Below, piece by piece: positions 8,725 through 15,453 of a DNA stretch of 64,000 nucleotides. The stretch lies in NCBI RefSeq assembly GCF_032583975.1, contig NZ_JAWHTF010000008.1; one strand, given 5' to 3'. The DNA comes from Gilvirhabdus luticola (GTDB taxonomy: Bacteria > Bacteroidota > Bacteroidia > Flavobacteriales > Flavobacteriaceae). Under the pieces are notes generated by a model. It saw nothing but the letters and a program-made list of their open reading frames with translations, did no database searches and was not told where the DNA came from. Within the stretch, counting starts at the first letter, position 1; each line of letters opens with the position of its first letter. The position numbers and the translations under genes are program-made.

Positions 8725-9762
8725 ATGAATGTTTGTTTTTTAATGTATCCTTGGGAAAATATTGACCCTGAAAACGATACAAGTCTTGCCTTAATTAAAG
8801 AATGTTCAAAACGAGGCCATGGTGTTGCCTTATGTACACCAGCCAACTTAACTATTAGAAATAGCGTTACAAATGCGTTTTGTACTGTTGTTGGTCGGAT
8901 GGATAAAGTTCCTAGTTCATTAAAATCATTCTATAAAAAAGCCGAAATCAGAGAGGAAATGCTTCCACTTGCAGGATTTGATGCTATATTCTTCAGAGCC
9001 AATCCGCCTTTAGATCCAATCATGCTTAATTTTTTGGATTCGGTTAAAGACGACGTATTTATCATCAATTCTTTAGAAGGTATGCGTGAAGCAAACAACA
9101 AATTATATACTGCAGCTTTTGGTGATGCTCACAGCAATATTATTCCAAACACGCATGTTTCAAAAAACAAAAAATACTTAATTAAGCAGATTAAAGAATC
9201 TAAAGCTGATAAAATGATTTTAAAACCACTTAATGGGTTTGGAGGATCAGGTGTGATATTAATTGAAAAATCTGCAATGAGCAACATTAATTCTTTGTTG
9301 GATTTTTATATAACAAGTTCAGATGGATCTTCGAATTATGTTATTCTGCAAGATTATATAGAAGGAGCTGACCAAGGCGATGTAAGGATTTTATTATTGA
9401 ATGGTGAACCAGTAGGAGCGATGAAACGTGTTCCAGGTCATGATGATCATCGTTCTAATGTTTCGGCAGGTGGTTCAGTACAAAAACATAACTTAACAAA
9501 AGCTGAAGCAGCTTTATGTAAGCAGATCGGTCCAAAATTGGTTAAAGATGGTTTGTATTTCGTTGGTATAGACGTGATTGGAGGGAAATTGGTTGAAGTC
9601 AATGTGATGTCCCCAGGTGGAATTACTTATATGAATAAAGTATATAAGAGTAAAGTTAAAGTAGAAGAGAAAGTCATTGATTTTTTAGAGAGCAAAGTGC
9701 TAGATAATTTGGAAGCATTTAACAGACGCTCACGACTTCGTAAAACTGTTGAAGATGCTTAA
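8725..9762 (+). CDS. GshB-like ATP-grasp carboxylate-amine ligase, substrate unknown
   Basis: A 345-aa ATP-grasp enzyme that aligns by eye along its length with bacterial glutathione synthetase GshB: an N-terminal domain (MYPWENIDPENDTS..., FFRANPPLD), a Lys plus glycine-rich loop ILKPLNGFGGSGV (about 165-177), the NGEPVGAMKRVP segment and the Mg-binding end VGIDVIGGKLVEVNVMSPGG. It therefore probably forms a peptide-like amide bond with ATP. A GSH role is doubtful: no gshA is nearby and the window encodes bacillithiol synthesis. It is two bases from the rhodanese and travels with an amidohydrolase and a carboxypeptidase-like protein, suggesting ligation of an amino acid or peptide tag. The C-terminus carries an extra basic tail (FNRRSRLRKTVEDA). 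Confidence 0.85.
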   Translation: MNVCFLMYPWENIDPENDTSLALIKECSKRGHGVALCTPANLTIRNSVTNAFCTVVGRMDKVPSSLKSFYKKAEIREEMLPLAGFDAIFFRANPPLDPIMLNFLDSVKDDVFIINSLEGMREANNKLYTAAFGDAHSNIIPNTHVSKNKKYLIKQIKESKADKMILKPLNGFGGSGVILIEKSAMSNINSLLDFYITSSDGSSNYVILQDYIEGADQGDVRILLLNGEPVGAMKRVPGHDDHRSNVSAGGSVQKHNLTKAEAALCKQIGPKLVKDGLYFVGIDVIGGKLVEVNVMSPGGITYMNKVYKSKVKVEEKVIDFLESKVLDNLEAFNRRSRLRKTVEDA

Positions 9763-9764
9763 TT

Positions 9765-10574
9765 ATGAAAAACAATATTATTCTTACACAACCTATTGTT
9801 TCAGCAACTTGGTTAAAAACAAATTTAAATGCACTAAATCTAGTTATTTTAGATGCTTCCTTTCCACAACCTGAAGAACAAATACCAAACACTCGATATT
9901 TTGATATTAAGAAAAAATTCAGTGATGCATTTGCTCCTTTTCCTAATACATTACCATCTGAAGAACAATTTATTGAGGAAGCCAGAAAACTTGGTATTAA
10001 TAACAGTAGTGCAATAGTAGTTTATGATGACAAAGGCATTTATTGGAGTGCAAGGGTTTGGTACATGTTTAATGCTTTCGGTCATAATAATGTTGCTGTT
10101 TTAAGTGGAGGACTTCCAGCATGGATCAGATCAGGCTTTGAAACAGAACCTCAAACGAATTACGAAGTAGAATCTGGTAATTTTTCAGGAACATACAATC
10201 CTAAATTCTTTAAGTTTTTTGATGATGTTAAAAAGGAATCCCAAGACAAAAGTCACACTATTGTAGATGCACGTTCTGAAAAGAGGTTTAAATCCCTTGA
10301 ACCAGAACCTAGAGAAGGTTTGCGACGTGGTACTATTCCTAATTCCATTAATTTGCCATACACAACATTGTTGGATAATGGTTGTTTGAAAGATGAAAAG
10401 GAATTGAAAAATATCTTCGAAACACTTGTAAAAGAGGACAGCCAACTAACATTTTCATGTGGTTCTGGTATTACGGCTTGTGTCTTAGCTTTAGGAGCAA
10501 CAATAGCTGATCATAAAAATATTTCTGTTTATGATGGTTCATGGACAGAATGGGGAAGTTTAACCAAAGAATAA
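9765..10574 (+). CDS. Two-domain rhodanese / 3-mercaptopyruvate-type sulfurtransferase
   Basis: A 269-aa sulfurtransferase with two rhodanese modules: a non-catalytic N-terminal one (about 10-130, with YDDKGIYWSARVWYMF) and a catalytic C-terminal one (about 150-269). The active-site loop reads SCGSGITAC, with the first Cys expected to carry the persulfide. A CGSG(V/I)T loop is typical of 3-mercaptopyruvate sulfurtransferase, and the REGLRRGTIPNSINLP segment fits the family. It moves sulfur from a donor such as mercaptopyruvate or thiosulfate to a thiol acceptor. It is two bases after the ATP-grasp gene and five before the next ATG, inside the same operon. Its role in the module is unclear. 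Confidence 0.88.
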   Translation: MKNNIILTQPIVSATWLKTNLNALNLVILDASFPQPEEQIPNTRYFDIKKKFSDAFAPFPNTLPSEEQFIEEARKLGINNSSAIVVYDDKGIYWSARVWYMFNAFGHNNVAVLSGGLPAWIRSGFETEPQTNYEVESGNFSGTYNPKFFKFFDDVKKESQDKSHTIVDARSEKRFKSLEPEPREGLRRGTIPNSINLPYTTLLDNGCLKDEKELKNIFETLVKEDSQLTFSCGSGITACVLALGATIADHKNISVYDGSWTEWGSLTKE

Positions 10575-10579
10575 TATCA

Positions 10580-11410
10580 ATGCAAAAACTTTCGGTAAAA
10601 GAGATTGTCAAGAAAATTAACAATGAAGAGTTGTTCGAAGCTGTTTCAGAAGATTATGCTTTTACTATAAAAATTGATAGTTATGTATATTATGCCTGTG
10701 CTGCTATTCATGACGGACATCAATTTAGAAAGGAGCTTTGGGATAATTGCATACATACAGAATACGAACGTTGGTATGAAGAGGATCCATGCACAAAAGA
10801 CATGGTAAAAACACATCCAATAGTTATTGCTGGTTGCGATTCCCGGTTTGAATACGACCTCAATCGTCCTCCAGAAGAAGCAGTTTTTGAAACTGCTTGG
10901 GGAAAACAACTTTGGAAAAATCCTTTGGTAGAAGAGATGAAAGCTAGAAGTCTACAAAAGCACACGAGTTTTTTTCAAGTTGTAGAAGCTTTAATTGGTA
11001 AATTAGAAGATAAATTCGGTATTTGTGTTGTTTACGACATGCACAGCTATAATTGGAGACGTTGGGATAGGGAAGTACCAACCTGGAATTTAGGTACAAG
11101 TAATATAGATAATGACAGATTTGGTAATGATGTTGAACTTTGGAGACAAAGCCTTTCAGAGATTAAATTTCCGAATGGAATTCAATCAACTTCAAAAATC
11201 AATGATACTTTTTTTGGCAATGGATATTTCCTGAAATTTATTACAAAAAACTTTAAAAATACATTAGTTTTGGCAACCGAAATTGCAAAGGTATATTGTC
11301 ACGAGTATGATCAAATAATATATCCAGAAGTGGTTGCAACTGTTGAGTCTGAACTAAAAATACGTTTACCAGAACACGCTTCATTGTTTTACCAAAAGCA
11401 ATCAAATTAA
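10580..11410 (+). CDS. N-formylglutamate amidohydrolase family enzyme
   Basis: A 276-aa putative zinc hydrolase of the N-formylglutamate amidohydrolase family, which shares a carboxypeptidase-like fold. Likely metal and substrate residues lie in IHDGH, in SRFEYDLNRPPEEA and in VVYDMHSYNWRR. I start it at the ATG at 10580, five bases after the rhodanese stop; a start at 10541 would overlap that gene by 34 bases. The stop is immediately followed by the DUF1704 ATG. The classical role is histidine degradation, but no hut genes are present, and the partnership with an ATP-grasp ligase and DUF1704 suggests it trims a peptide or N-acyl-amino-acid product instead. Family assignment is firm, substrate unknown. 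Confidence 0.82.
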   Translation: MQKLSVKEIVKKINNEELFEAVSEDYAFTIKIDSYVYYACAAIHDGHQFRKELWDNCIHTEYERWYEEDPCTKDMVKTHPIVIAGCDSRFEYDLNRPPEEAVFETAWGKQLWKNPLVEEMKARSLQKHTSFFQVVEALIGKLEDKFGICVVYDMHSYNWRRWDREVPTWNLGTSNIDNDRFGNDVELWRQSLSEIKFPNGIQSTSKINDTFFGNGYFLKFITKNFKNTLVLATEIAKVYCHEYDQIIYPEVVATVESELKIRLPEHASLFYQKQSN

Positions 11411-12574
11411 ATGATAGAACAAAAGCTTATTGCAAAACATCAAAGCTTATTTGATATTGATGCCAATCTTAACAGATTGGTAAAGAATATTGAATTACTA
11501 AATTATATCAATCCTTTGAACATTGAGAGTGAGAAGAAACAATTTTTTGCTTCAAAGTTTAAATACAATCCAGATTTTCATTATCCAAAACTGAAATTTA
11601 ATGGATATAAACTTCACAGACTGTTTTATTCACAGCGTTTGGAGCGTATTGAGGAAGATGACATCAGACAGTTGTATGAGGACATTATTTATGAGTATTC
11701 TGGACTCATAGAGTGTATTGAGACCATAAATCAAGGTAAGAAATTTTATTACAATAGCTTAAAAAGTTTTGGTACTCCAACCGAAGTTGAAATAGAAAAT
11801 GCCAAGTTTATACTTCGGTTTGACGATTCAGAATTTGATGAAGATATGCTTCCTATTTACAATGTAAATGATGCCAGAGCATATTTTGAAGAATTCTCAA
11901 AGCGCTATGACTTTCAATATAAAATAAAACTGTCTACAAATATTTCGGCGGCAGCAATGGTACTGAATAACAGGCAGACACTTGTTTTGAGAAAAAACCA
12001 TAAGTTTAGTAAAAACCAATTAAAAGTATTGGCTAATCATGAAATAGGAGTGCATTTAGTTACAACTTTTAATGCACTAGAACAACCACTTAATGTATTT
12101 TCGAATGGATTTCCAAATAATGTAGAAACACAAGAAGGTCTGGCAGTCTATTCAGAATACATGTCTGGTTGTTTAACCTTGACCAGATTGAAAGAATTAG
12201 CATATCGGGTTATTGCTGTAGACAGTTTAATAAAAGGTTACTCATTTGCTGATACTTTCGATCTATTGGTAAATCAATATAAATTAAACAAGAATAAAGC
12301 ATTCATAGTTACTTTACGTGTGCATAGAGGAGGAGGCTTTACTAAAGACCATTTATACCTATCTGGATTGAAAAAAGTATTTCAGTTTGCTAAATCTGGA
12401 ACCGAAAAACTTGATGATTTGCTTTCTGGAAAAGTTTCTTTAGAATATTTGGAAACCATAAGGAAGCTTCAGAACCTTGGTTTAGCAGTTCCTTCAAAAT
12501 ATATTACAGACTCTTACCAATCAAACAAAGAGCTTAATAGAAATCTGGATTTTATACTAAAGAGTTTGAAATAG
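11411..12574 (+). CDS. DUF1704 / QEGLA-motif metallopeptidase (MATCAP-like)
   Basis: A 387-aa protein of the DUF1704 family, annotated elsewhere as flavohemoglobin expression-modulating QEGLA-motif protein and related to eukaryotic tubulin tyrosine carboxypeptidases (MATCAP). The zincin-type motif HEIGVH lies at residues 210-215 and QEGLA at 241-245, where the Glu is the expected third metal ligand. A basic RVHRGGGFTKDHLYLSGL segment near 295-315 is also typical. The start codon directly abuts the previous stop, so translation is probably coupled. Family knowledge says the eukaryotic members remove a C-terminal residue from a protein; the bacterial substrate is unknown. With an ATP-grasp ligase in the same operon, an add/remove cycle on a peptide C-terminus is a fair hypothesis. 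Confidence 0.85.
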   Translation: MIEQKLIAKHQSLFDIDANLNRLVKNIELLNYINPLNIESEKKQFFASKFKYNPDFHYPKLKFNGYKLHRLFYSQRLERIEEDDIRQLYEDIIYEYSGLIECIETINQGKKFYYNSLKSFGTPTEVEIENAKFILRFDDSEFDEDMLPIYNVNDARAYFEEFSKRYDFQYKIKLSTNISAAAMVLNNRQTLVLRKNHKFSKNQLKVLANHEIGVHLVTTFNALEQPLNVFSNGFPNNVETQEGLAVYSEYMSGCLTLTRLKELAYRVIAVDSLIKGYSFADTFDLLVNQYKLNKNKAFIVTLRVHRGGGFTKDHLYLSGLKKVFQFAKSGTEKLDDLLSGKVSLEYLETIRKLQNLGLAVPSKYITDSYQSNKELNRNLDFILKSLK

Positions 12575-12751
12575 TTTATACTATAATGGATGAATGTTTT
12601 ATGCATTTTGTAGATATTTTTTACAAAACATTATTTTTCAACAAATATTTAAACTAATTGTCGACTATTTGATAATGAACACTTTAGGATTTGTTATATT
12701 CGATATAAATTAATGTGCTATTAATTTTTGGTTGGTTTAGTTAGTTAAAAA

Positions 12752-12781
12752 AAGCCTTAAGATAATATTATCTTAAGGCTT
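12752..12781. terminator. Bidirectional terminator, perfect 30-base palindrome
   Basis: AAGCCTTAAGATAAT followed directly by its exact reverse complement, with an A-run before and a T-rich stretch after. It lies between the convergent ends of the DUF1704 operon and the minus-strand lipoprotein gene. The preceding 12575-12751 stretch holds nothing recognisable. Confidence 0.8.
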
Positions 12782-12804
12782 ATTTATATTTGAAGAAATA
12801 TAGA

Positions 12805-13479
12805 TTATTTTTTCTGAAGTGCTTCAGTTATTTTTTTAGTATACTCTTGTGCATTCTTTGTTACATCTTGAGGGTCTTCAATTTTTGAAGTCACTACAGC
12901 AGCCAATTGCTTACCATCTTCTTGATCTAGATCATAAGCTACAGTTTCCAAAATAAAAGTTTTAACAGTAGATGTAGATGTAGTACTTGGTATATAACTA
13001 CCAAAAGTTGAATATGAATATGGATGATGATAATAACCATAGAAACCTCCATAATACATAGGATAATATGCAGAATAAGTTCCACCAGCATAATAACCAC
13101 CATCTGTTGTTGTTCTGGTAGATTCTTGATAATCCTTTATAACAGTGACAACAACTCCATTATACCCTTCATTATTTAAAAAGGCTGTAAAGTTCTTCCT
13201 TTGCTCGTCTGTTAGTTCTTTTTCAGGATTCATATTTGCAGGAAATACAGAATAACTAGAAGTAGCATTAAAACCACTGGCTGTTAATTGTTTGGTAATT
13301 TCGCTTTCGAAAGCAATTCTTGCCTGGTTGTTTGATGTTCTGGCTATAACAAGTAAGTTGTTATCTTTAATATCTGCAACACTATCAGATTTCCATGCAT
13401 CGAGAACTTTTATGCCTGAACAGCCCAAAAAGAAAGTTAATAATAAAAATGAGGAGATAAATTTAAAGGTCTTTTTCAT
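12805..13479 (-). CDS. DUF4136-like lipoprotein
   Basis: A 224-aa predicted lipoprotein: MKKTFKFISSFLLLTFFLGC ends in a lipobox with the acylated Cys near residue 20, followed by SGIKVLDAWKSD. The N-terminal half has the alternating alpha/beta pattern of small lipoproteins of the DUF4136 kind; the middle is strongly Gly/Tyr-rich (AGGTYSAYYPMYYGG, about 127-155), probably a flexible surface segment. The C-terminus (KTFILETVAYDLDQEDGKQLAA...) resembles the strand-rich core again. The 29-base gap to the upstream 242-aa gene suggests a two-gene operon. Function unknown; family placement tentative. Confidence 0.65.
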   Translation of the reverse strand: MKKTFKFISSFLLLTFFLGCSGIKVLDAWKSDSVADIKDNNLLVIARTSNNQARIAFESEITKQLTASGFNATSSYSVFPANMNPEKELTDEQRKNFTAFLNNEGYNGVVVTVIKDYQESTRTTTDGGYYAGGTYSAYYPMYYGGFYGYYHHPYSYSTFGSYIPSTTSTSTVKTFILETVAYDLDQEDGKQLAAVVTSKIEDPQDVTKNAQEYTKKITEALQKK

Positions 13480-13508
13480 AATTAGGATAAAATGGATTAA
13501 TAAAATTT

Positions 13509-14237
13509 TTAAAAACTGTAGCCCAAAGATACACCATATCTGAAAGAAGGCAATATAAAATCTATTCTTTCATTTAGCTGTGATAACCTAAACTCAATAT
13601 TCAGGCTCTCAAAATAGTTTTCTAAAGCTTCATTAAGGTCATCATAGAATTCATCTGGAAGATCTTTTTTGTTTTTCATAGAATAATCATGCCAAACCAC
13701 ACCTGGCCCTGCAATTAAAAAATCTATGGTAAACCTTTTACCTATAGGCAGTTTGTAACCAACCATAAAACCAACAGAGGTTACTTTTAATTTAGTATCA
13801 AAAAGAAAATCATAATCTATATCCTGACTATCTGTATAAATACCATCGAAATCAGATTGAAAAGCATTATGTTTTAAGTATGCTCCAAGATAAAAACCAT
13901 CAAGCCTTTCACTTTGGGTTTTACTGATGTAATATCTTACTTCCGGAATAATTTTAATCCCATGGTACGTTATATCTCCAGTTTTTAACCTTGGCCTATC
14001 TATACCAGATAATCTTATAAGACCTTCTTCTGTTTTATAGCCTACACCAATATTAAAGGAGAAATTTTTTCCCAATGCACGTTCGTAAGAAACCTGCAAG
14101 GTGCCATCAATTATATCTATGATATCAACACCTATTTCATTTTTATACATAAATCCTTCATCTTTAGCTTCTTGGGAGATGGCTACGAAACTTATCGAAA
14201 ATAACATGATAAGCAGTTTGAGATTTTTCATGGTCAA
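13509..14237 (-). CDS. Outer-membrane beta-barrel protein, unknown function
   Basis: A 242-aa exported protein with a signal peptide (NLKLLIMLFSISFVAISQ, preceded by MTMK) and many amphipathic strands ending in aromatics (GVGYKTEEGLIRLSG, GFYLGAYLKHNAF, VGFMVGYKLPIGKRF). The final residues RYGVSLGYSF end in Phe, as expected for an outer-membrane barrel. It resembles the DUF3575-like or porin-like proteins of Bacteroidota, though I cannot name a family with certainty. It precedes the lipoprotein gene by 29 bases on the same strand, so the two may form an envelope pair. A second start (ATG at residue 3) is equally possible. Confidence 0.7.
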   Translation of the reverse strand: MTMKNLKLLIMLFSISFVAISQEAKDEGFMYKNEIGVDIIDIIDGTLQVSYERALGKNFSFNIGVGYKTEEGLIRLSGIDRPRLKTGDITYHGIKIIPEVRYYISKTQSERLDGFYLGAYLKHNAFQSDFDGIYTDSQDIDYDFLFDTKLKVTSVGFMVGYKLPIGKRFTIDFLIAGPGVVWHDYSMKNKKDLPDEFYDDLNEALENYFESLNIEFRLSQLNERIDFILPSFRYGVSLGYSF

Positions 14238-14381
14238 TTAGTTATTTGTTAAGTATTACTAAAACATAAAAGTAAAGTTAGCATTTTTTATGATTTAACT
14301 ATAGATTTTAGAAGGTACTCAAAAATTATTTTGAAATCAAAATAACATTTATCGTTAAAAGGTAAAATTCATCGTTTTTTT

Positions 14382-14543
14382 ACCATTCGTCGATAAAATA
14401 CCTACTTTTTGGTTAAAAATTCAATCTATCAAATCTCTAATTTCATCAAAATTGATAAAAAACTTACCGTTCGTCGATGTTTTTGGATTATATCAAATTT
14501 TCATCAAATAGTTTTGAGTTTTAACGAGTATTTTTCCGTTCAG
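14382..14543 (+). promoter_or_regulatory. Three LytTR-like binding sites upstream of a small secreted peptide
   Basis: ACCGTTCGT (14466-14474) and TCCGTTCAG (14535-14543) both fit the remembered LytTR/AlgR box [TA][AC][CA]GTTN[AG][TG]; ACCATTCGT (14382-14390) has one mismatch. Two of them extend into the same TCGTCGAT context. The region 14238-14593 has no other gene and is otherwise very AT-rich. A weak -7 box, TACTTTTA, lies at 14557-14564. The last site would end about 14 bases before it, where an activator could contact polymerase. No LytTR regulator lies in the window. Confidence 0.5.
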
Positions 14544-14593
14544 ACAATTCATCATATACTTTTACCTCGTTGAATGATAACAAAAACAATATT

Positions 14594-14848
14594 ATGAAAC
14601 GTTTATTTTTACCAGTTTTAATTTTATCTTTTTCTTTTGCTTCGGCTCAAGACATAGTTACTAATGAAGTAGTTAATGAAGAGAATGTTAATGTTGTTTC
14701 TTCTGATGAGGTAATAAATGACAATGAAGATATAATAGCTTATACTGCTAAAACGTTAAGAGATCCTGATAATATTGATTTTGACAACTTACATATGGAA
14801 AGACAATTAGAGCTTTTCATTACTGAAACTAAACAAGACATTTGCTAA
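14594..14848 (+). CDS. Small secreted acidic protein
   Basis: An 84-aa protein with a textbook signal peptide (MKRLFLPVLILSFSFASAQ, cleaved after about residue 19). The mature 65 residues are very acidic, rich in Asp, Glu, Asn and Val (VTNEVVNEENVNVVSSDEV) and end in Cys (KQDIC). I take the ATG at 14594 because the signal peptide begins there; an upstream TTG at 14570 adds eight polar residues with no support. No family is recognised. A palindromic terminator follows. The LytTR-like boxes upstream suggest regulated expression, which favours a real gene. Confidence 0.65.
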   Translation: MKRLFLPVLILSFSFASAQDIVTNEVVNEENVNVVSSDEVINDNEDIIAYTAKTLRDPDNIDFDNLHMERQLELFITETKQDIC

Positions 14849-14918
14849 TTATCATATTTTAAGGGATTTATTGTTTGATACAATAATTCAAATTTTTTCA
14901 ATAAAGTTTTTTCAAGTT

Positions 14919-14942
14919 AAAGTCCGATTTAAATCGGACTTT
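14919..14942. terminator. Bidirectional terminator, 24-base palindrome
   Basis: AAAGTCCGATTT and AAATCGGACTTT are exact inverted halves, followed by a T-run on plus and preceded by AT-rich DNA. It sits between the convergent ends of the small secreted protein and the DCC-family gene. Confidence 0.85.
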
Positions 14943-14944
14943 TT

Positions 14945-15358
14945 TTATTCCAAAAATTTAGATTTTAGTTCCGGAGTAGGAATCATACATTGGTCTCGTT
15001 TGCCATACCAATTGTATCTGTTTCTCGCTACAAAATCATAAACCCAATTTCTTATAAAAGGAGGAATAATAAAAAACACCACCATTAGATTAGTTGGAAA
15101 ACCTAAATGCTTTGCAATTTTCAATGCAGCAGTAGATTTATAAGATAACTTGCCTTCTTCGGAATATAAGATGATAGAATCGGTTTTTATAGTATCAATG
15201 TCATGCTCTTTAATAATTTGCTGACCAACATCGCTTTGTAGAGCAGTAAACATAAATAGATTCATTTTATCGCGTTTTATCACATATTGTACAGAACTAT
15301 TGCACAAATTACAAACACCATCAAAAAGAATGAGTTGTTTATGTTTAGGTAAGTTCAT
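14945..15358 (-). CDS. DCC-family thiol-disulfide oxidoreductase-like protein (DUF393)
   Basis: A 137-aa protein of the DCC1/DUF393 family. The defining start LILFDGVCNLCNSSVQYVIKRD holds the DxxC and CxxC residues (Cys near 16 and 19), and the FTALQSDVGQQI and GKLSYKSTAALKIAKHLG segments complete the thioredoxin-like core. The C-terminus has a hydrophobic stretch and ends in a basic YNWYGKRDQCMIP region typical of the family. Family members are thought to be thiol-disulfide proteins, but a defined substrate is lacking. It lies downstream of mutS2 on the same strand, separated by a repeat-like hairpin, so it may be transcribed on its own. Confidence 0.88.
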   Translation of the reverse strand: MNLPKHKQLILFDGVCNLCNSSVQYVIKRDKMNLFMFTALQSDVGQQIIKEHDIDTIKTDSIILYSEEGKLSYKSTAALKIAKHLGFPTNLMVVFFIIPPFIRNWVYDFVARNRYNWYGKRDQCMIPTPELKSKFLE

Positions 15359-15382
15359 TATGAATTTTCTTTAATCTTTATC

Positions 15383-15447
15383 TGTCATACTGGACTTGAT
15401 TGAGCATTTTTTAAATGAGTGGATTCCTCATCAAGTAATGAATGACA
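15383..15447. repeat. REP-like imperfect inverted repeat
   Basis: TGTCAT (15383-15388) pairs with ATGACA (15442-15447), and inside it ACTTGATTGAG pairs with CTCATCAAGT allowing one bulge. This 65-base imperfect hairpin resembles the dispersed intergenic hairpins common in Flavobacteria. Only one copy is seen in the window, between mutS2 and the DCC gene. Confidence 0.4.
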
Positions 15448-15453
15448 ATTAAA

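Noticed and set aside
8725..9762. Naming the ATP-grasp gene gshB
   Set aside because: The alignment is good, but no glutathione partner gene is seen and the operon context points to another substrate.
12752..12781. The 30-base palindrome as a protein-binding site
   Set aside because: It lies between converging gene ends with A- and T-runs, so a terminator explains it better.
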